From: Nymphalis io
Taxonomy: Eukaryota > Arthropoda > Insecta > Lepidoptera > Nymphalidae
Direction: 5' to 3'
NCBI RefSeq assembly: GCF_905147045.1
Contig: NC_065894.1
Coordinates: forward strand, 11,135,501-11,199,500
DNA: 64,000 bases
Translations under genes and position numbers: made by a program
In this document: positions 59,003 to 64,000 of the stretch, piece by piece
Position numbering within the stretch: position 1 is the stretch's first letter
How the letters are laid out: each line of letters opens with the position of its first letter
The notes under the pieces: model-generated
What the model saw: the letters and a program-made list of their open reading frames with translations, nothing else
The model's database searches: none
Told to the model about the DNA's origin: nothing

Positions 59003-59461
59003 AGACAAAAAAGGGTATTTTACAAGCCTTTCACGACTTTCACTCGAAAAATAATATTATATTAAAAAGATGCAGTAAATTTGTGCTCACATTTACAAAA
59101 AAGAGTATTTTCAAAAGCGTTCAAACATATCGAGGTCAAGTCTCTGATTGTCCTGATTACGTTTAAATTATTTATTAAAATAAAACTATACCGTTTTAAA
59201 AAATTCACTCGTACAACATCGTGGACGTAAGTCATTGTATTCTTTTAACAGAATTCGCTATCGTCACAATTTTTATAGGGGTCATAATACAAAATATCAA
59301 CACTATATGCAAAGTACATATATTTTTTATATAACTAGTTTTTTTACCTTCGCTTACCTAAATTGTTTTCTTTTTTTTTTTTTATGAGAGAGCCCTGACT
59401 ATCGAGGCAGGGACACTCACAGAAAGTGACAATTAATGTAATTACAAAAATATAAGTGTAA

Positions 59462-59580
59462 ATTACAGCCTTTAGCTGTCCCATTGAGGGCTGAGGCTTC
59501 CTCTCCTCCGGAGTAGAAGGGTTTTAAATTTTATTTCACAACGCTGCTCCAATAAGGGTTCATGGATACACATTACACAT
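59462..59580 (-). mobile_element. Family A SINE 3' fragment
   Basis: ACAGCCTTTAGCTGTCCCATT, CTCCTCCGGAGTAGAAGG and CGCTGCTCCAATAAGGG mark the 3' third of family A. Confidence 0.6.
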
Positions 59581-59984
59581 TTCTTTTATTTGTATCCTTT
59601 TTAGTATTTCTTATCATTCACTTAATTTACTCCGTCAATACTCAGCCCACTATAAAACCGATACAGAAAATCAAACTATTAATTTTGGCGATAACATCAA
59701 AGTTGATTTCTATGCTTAACTTTAACGAAGCCGTTAACGATTAAATTATTTAGCAAATCGGAACAAAACTTCACCGAAATTAATCTAATGGCATGGTTTA
59801 CCAACAAAATGCCGTCAAAACAAGAGCGGACAAAGCGCAGGAAACTCGGTACAAAACATTAAATAACAACAAAAGAACGAAACGGGTGTCACGCACACAT
59901 CTATGAATAACATTGTATACTTCAAATTTGTCGTATGTATAATAGTATTATCATTATATTATTTGTTTTCCAGTTAAACAATAG

Positions 59985-60150
59985 TACCTACCTGAGCGAC
60001 CGAGCTTCGCTCGACTTCAATAAAGTAGCTTGTAAAAGTTTTTGAGAAAAATAGCGATTCTTCTATATAAAGCAAAATCCTAAATAAAAATGTAATTTAC
60101 GCCAAAATTGTGGAGCCGTTTCCGAGATACTTATTATAATAAATATTATA
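59985..60150. repeat. Non-autonomous element
   Basis: TGAGCGACCGAGCTTCGCTCG (a small hairpin), AAAGCAAAATCCTAAATAAA and TGGAGCCGTTTCCGAGATA are typical motifs of one lepidopteran repeat type. Confidence 0.4.
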
Positions 60151-60194
60151 AGATAAAATTTATCTATCAGTGTTGAATTTTTATTTCAACATTA

Positions 60195-60310
60195 TTTACT
60201 TTGTGCAAGTACCACTTACTCACATGTTCTACGGCACACATCAATACTTAGTCTTTTTGTGTTCCGGTGAAGGGTGGGTGAGCCAGTGTAACTATAGACA
60301 CATAGGTACA
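60195..60310 (-). mobile_element. Family B fragment, minus strand
   Basis: TTTGTGCAAGTACCACTTAC, GTTCCGGTGAAGGGTGGGTG and AGCCAGTGTAAC are the 3' half of family B in reverse. Confidence 0.55.
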
Positions 60311-60482
60311 ATATATAAACAAATATATTTTAACTAATTTCTAATCACAGTTTCGCGTAATGATTATAATTTCATCATTTGCCGTTATTACAAGACTGAG
60401 TACGTATAAAATTAATTAAATTAGATTTGTAATATGTTTTTCAATTAAACATGTAATGTTAGTGTATTATTTTTAAATTTAA

Positions 60483-60662
60483 AAGTATATCTGGGATAAC
60501 AAGCGCCTGTACATGAGAAATTCCGCGGTCCGTTACCATGAATGTAAGGAATTTTTCAATAACAATGCCAGCGAGTTCTCTAAACTTTGCGAATTACATT
60601 TCAAATTATTATTTATCCCATCGCATTGCTATACTGGGCATTGTTTTGGGTATTTAATATAA
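60483..60662 (+). CDS. Candidate coding fragment, faintly MADF-like
   Basis: A stop-to-stop frame of 59 codons begins just after TTTAAATTTAAAAG, which could serve as an acceptor. It starts KYIWDNKRLYMRNSAVRYHE and continues with CKEFFNNNASEFSKLCELHF. The spacing I-W-D followed by a Tyr a few residues on, with many Lys and Arg, faintly resembles the start of a MADF DNA-binding domain. This is only a resemblance. The last 20 residues look less like coding. No donor is obvious. It could be an exon, a dead transposon gene, or chance. Confidence 0.25.
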   Translation, partial: KYIWDNKRLYMRNSAVRYHECKEFFNNNASEFSKLCELHFKLLFIPSHCYTGHCFGYLI

Positions 60663-60827
60663 TATTCACATATTCGCTTAAAGTTAACGCGAATAATATT
60701 GTTAGAAACAAAAATAAAATATAGTTTACTGTACTGTAATAGGAAACCGATAATAATTTCTCCTTGTGCCCAATGAATACATAAAAAAAATACAATTATA
60801 TTTATATGAAATTATCCTGTATGATAA

Positions 60828-61067
60828 TTGACAAATCTAAACTCCATGAATTTCTTACACATACATATAAGTGGAATGGAGTATACAAATAACCTTGAAT
60901 ACTCAACTCGTTCAAGTTCTCGTCAGGACAAAATTAATTACGGACCTAATAACACTAATGTTCTTACTAAACCACAGCGTGATTCATATAAAAATAATAT
61001 TGAACAACGCCATCTATTGGTAAATTTGGAATCTCAAACTATTTATAATGAAACAAACTTGTATTAA
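60828..61067 (+). CDS. Candidate terminal exon, Asn/Ser-rich
   Basis: The frame is open from a stop at 60825 to a TAA at 61067. The useful part begins around MEYTNNLEYSTRSSSRQ after a possible acceptor (ACATATAAG|TGG), and it ends NNIEQRHLLVNLESQTIYN plus a few residues. Composition is polar and Asn-rich, with codon use that looks better than the flanks. It lies 165 bases after the open frame ending at 60662, so the two could be parts of one small gene or of one decayed element. No product can be named. Confidence 0.22.
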   Translation: MTNLNSMNFLHIHISGMEYTNNLEYSTRSSSRQDKINYGPNNTNVLTKPQRDSYKNNIEQRHLLVNLESQTIYNETNLY

Positions 61068-61069
61068 GT

Positions 61070-62446
61070 GATAAGCCTTATTATTTTTTTTTTTAATGAA
61101 AAAAAAAATATCCAGCCCTAGGAATGATTATGTTATTGAATGAATGAAATGAAAATAAATGAAACCTCTCAGCCTAAGGCGCGTTTCAGTTAAAAGTTAC
61201 ACATTTTACGTTGAACTCAAATTCGACCTTAAGATTTAGGTGTCCAGATAAGATTACTTAGTACTTTAAAAAATGGTGTATTAAGTAAAAGAACATAATT
61301 TTCCTTTATTCATTTTTTTCAATTTTTCAATTATAATATGATATGTATGTAAGTTCTGAACAAATAATATGTTCTAAGTAAATAAAAGAATAACTGACTA
61401 ACATATCAACATATCAGCCGTACTGGAGCTTACACCATGAAAATTTGCATTCCTTTCACACTTAGGGCTAACCGTATGAAGGGTTTTTGACTCGTAAGTT
61501 AGTAAAAAAAAAATTGTATATATTGTATTGTGAAAATCTAAGTGAATTGGTATTTACCAATGACGAGGCGAGCGAAACCGCGGGTAAGGCACTCGTAATT
61601 TATAAACTGAGAATGTAAATACTTCAAACGATGATATAACTTCACATCTGTTTAAAATTAGTTTTTTCTATAACTTTTCGTATCAACAACATTTTTTAAT
61701 CATAACTTTAAATGAACGCATGAACTTTAAACTTAGTTTTCCAATTTATAAAACATATTCAATGAAAGTTTTACGTCATATATACGTTTTGCTTTCATCG
61801 AGGGTTCTTTTTTATATATAAGACCTATATACTGTATTCGTAATTACGTTTAGACAAGTTGGTTTTTCTCAAAGAATAATGTTTAAATAACACTAACTGT
61901 TAAGGTAAGATGAACGTATTTTAATAACCTTTACTAAGCAGCCGGTTTATACCATGATAATTAAAGATTAATTTACTTATTCGACTAAATACTGAACGCT
62001 CATTGGTCGCCAATTTCTTCATCAAAAGCTAGCGACGACTCGCTGATCCCATGATCAGCGATTAAAAAGCTGGAGGTTTATGATTTTTAAGATTTCTTTG
62101 ACAGTAAAGGGCGTTTTAAAAAAGCTTCTACGCTCATACCATGAAAGCTCTTCCACCAAATATTACTTGTTTCTCTAAGCTCACGCTCATAATTAGAATG
62201 ACAGTAAAACCCTTTCAGACAATTACTTTAAATTAAAATAATATGTACACACATATATTATGTATTTATAAACAAAGAATTTGAGTTAATGTCAACTTAC
62301 AGTCTTGAAATAGAAACATCAACCACAACATTGACAAAAAAATAATATATATGAATATGTACATAATCCGAATATAAATTTGTCAACAACGTGAAATTAT
62401 TATATGTACGTCCTTATTTCATAAAATGTTATTATACTTCACTAAC
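61070..62446. other. AT-rich, no gene outside the element at 61395
   Basis: It would be the intron after the minus-strand exon at 62447. Confidence 0.55.
61395..61605. repeat. Non-autonomous element, copy 1
   Basis: ACCATGAAAATTTGCATTCC, ACACTTAGGGCTAACCGTATG, GTGAATTGGTATTTACC and CGAGCGAAACCGCGGGTAAGG. Same type as 63095-63335. Confidence 0.5.
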
Positions 62447-62572
62447 CTGATATTTCTTGATAGAATCGATTTGGTCCCTTGTGATGTCGTGCGCTGGGGG
62501 CCGCGGTGGGGCGTCCCGGGGGGCCTCGCGCGGTGGCACCGCTGGGGCTCCCTTTGCTGTGCCGTTCACCTG
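62447..62572 (-). CDS. Internal coding exon, Pro/Ala-rich, product unknown
   Basis: This is the clearest coding exon in the window. On the minus strand it runs from a tandem acceptor (TTAG|CAG| at 62573-62570) to a CAG|GTTAGT donor at 62446, giving 41 or 42 codons, phase 0 at both ends. It is far more GC-rich than its surroundings. The first part is rich in proline, alanine and arginine (P-P-R-E-A-P-R-D-A-P-P-R-P-P) and looks disordered. The last 14 residues, D-I-T-R-D-Q-I-D-S-I-K-K-Y-Q, look like the start of a charged helix. A TAG sits in frame directly before the acceptor and there is no Met inside, so it must be a spliced internal exon with its start upstream, beyond 64 kb. I do not recognise the protein. 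The helix start could precede an EF-hand or similar domain, but that is a guess. The next exon should lie to the left; 7415-7489 ends in a similar way and may be an alternative to it. Confidence 0.72.
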
Positions 62573-63092
62573 CTAATATTGACATTATAGAATGAGTATA
62601 TATTAATTATACAATTTAATTAAAATTATCATACATAAAATCAAATGCCTAAGACATAAAATTAAATTAATTTGTTAATAATACTTGAATTATGAATATT
62701 CTATTTCCATAGGTTATAACGATGATTACTAGAAGTTCATAATAATTCATTTTCATAATTCCCAAAATAATAAAATTAAACACAAAAAAAATCATAAGTT
62801 TTGGCCCCAAATACCCACATTCCATGAGAGATTTCAAGCAGTAATATATGTAGAAGTTAAAAACAGAAATTACATAGATTTACATATTATTTATAATAAC
62901 AATTTACATTCTAATATAAATTATAATAATGAGATATTTTTACATATATATTAAGGACATGCTTAAACATTTACCAATAAAAATACATAATCATCATTCT
63001 AAATAAAGAATCATGCTTGGAAAGTTTCTCACTCGCTATCATTTAATGAAAACGTACTTTAAAAACAAACGTTACAACAACAAATCATTTTT
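62573..63092. other. AT-rich, no gene seen
   Basis: It would be the intron before the minus-strand exon at 62447; the pyrimidine tract before that acceptor is weak. Confidence 0.55.
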
Positions 63093-63335
63093 AATCTATA
63101 TATAAATGACTGATTGACTGACATTTCAACGTACCGCCCAAACTACTGGGGATAACACTATGAAAATTCGCATATGGGTTCCTTTTACACAATAGGTGGC
63201 CCTAAGGAGGGATTTTTGTTTTATTAATATTAACCTTTAAGGTAGTGAAAAAGAGAATGACATTTAGTATGATAATTCTTTTTTTTTTTGAAGAAAGAGC
63301 TATGTGAATTGGTACTTATACGTAAGATATGATAA
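63093..63335. repeat. Non-autonomous element, copy 2
   Basis: AAATGACTGATTGACTGAC, CACTATGAAAATTCGCATAT, TTTTACACAATAGGTGGCCC and GTGAATTGGTACTTATACG parallel the copy at 61395. Confidence 0.5.
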
Positions 63336-63763
63336 AAATGAATAATAATCATATTTGTTAAAGTAATTGGTGTTATAATTTTTTTAAAGTAAGATCTCAT
63401 ATACTTTATTATACATAATTTAAGTCTTATATAATAATATAATAAATATTATAACCATGAAAACCTGAAAAGAAAAAAAAATTGTTAATAATTAATCTGA
63501 AAGAAAATAGGGCGATTAGATTTAAGATTATATTTATGATATAAAGTTTAGAAAGATATTCCCGAAATAATATATGACTAAATAAAAAAAAATGTCTTTA
63601 CATCGCTATAACTTAATCCAACCGAAGGAGTAAATACAGAGAAACCTTATATTTACAAATTAAATGCGTTTTGCTAATAGCTCTGCTGTATCATGCGATA
63701 AAAACAGTTCTTGATTAACATTAATTTGTTTATAATACAATACAATTCCACCTATTTATTGAT

Positions 63764-64000
63764 AATCCGAGTTGACCCTGTGGTAAGAACGCGTGAATCT
63801 TAACCGATGATCGCGGGTTCAAACCCGGGCAAGCACCACTGAATTTTCACGTGCTTAATTTGTGATTATAATTCATCTCGTGCTTTACGGTGCAGGAAAA
63901 CATCGTGAGGAAACCTGCATGTGTCTAATTTCACTGAAATTCTTCCACATGTGAATTCTACCGACCCGCATTGGAACAGCGTGATGGAATAAGCTCCAAA
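63764..64000 (+). mobile_element. Family A SINE, runs off the window
   Basis: Head with B box GGGTTCAAACCC, body and GAACAGCGTGATGGAATAAG are present. The 3' end is cut by the window edge. Confidence 0.82.

Noticed and set aside
59562..59744. 60-codon hydrophobic frame
   Set aside because: Starts inside a SINE fragment and continues in AT-rich DNA; hydrophobicity follows from T-rich codons.

Overview
This window looks like nuclear DNA of a lepidopteran, most likely a butterfly. It is AT-rich, shows no bacterial-style gene packing, and is filled with short dispersed repeats that I associate with moth and butterfly genomes. These include tRNA-derived SINEs, a second SINE-like family opening with GGCGGACGAGCATATGGG, tails of non-LTR retrotransposons, and the recurrent tail motif GTGCGAAGCCGGGACGGG. 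The family assignments come from memory of such sequences, not from a database search. I see no rRNA gene, intact tRNA gene, CRISPR array or viral genome.

Coding content is sparse and appears only as short exons between very long introns or intergenic stretches. On the minus strand there are two exons. A GC-rich internal exon lies at 62447-62572, and a first coding exon lies at 7415-7489 (ATG, in-frame upstream stop, GTGAGT donor). Both leave in phase 0 and both end with an I-K-x-Y pattern, so I suspect alternative N-termini of one gene read right to left, with the shared body beyond the left edge. On the plus strand a chain of small exons with matching phases runs from about 46.8 kb to 59.0 kb (46789, 47056, 47319, 56087, 58936). 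It may begin with a mitochondrial-type presequence. If the minus-strand model is right, this gene sits inside its intron. Weaker plus-strand coding candidates lie at 6266-6480, 53862-53982, 60483-60662 and 60828-61067. I could not name the product of any of these genes.

Everything else is repeats. Family A is a tRNA-derived SINE of about 310 bp with roughly 15 copies, two with perfect 12-bp target-site duplications. Family B is SINE-like, about 290 bp, with about 17 copies. Family C is tRNA-headed, with seven or eight copies. There are further tRNA-derived families (D to F), four LINE 3' ends, one 336-bp MITE with PIF/Harbinger-type TTA duplications, an unnamed element of about 150 bp in three copies, and several non-autonomous element tails. 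Several repeats are nested, chimeric or folded back on themselves. No multi-gene functional system is visible. The most interesting leads are the alternative first exons, the nested small-exon gene with a tandem acceptor, and the unnamed three-copy element.
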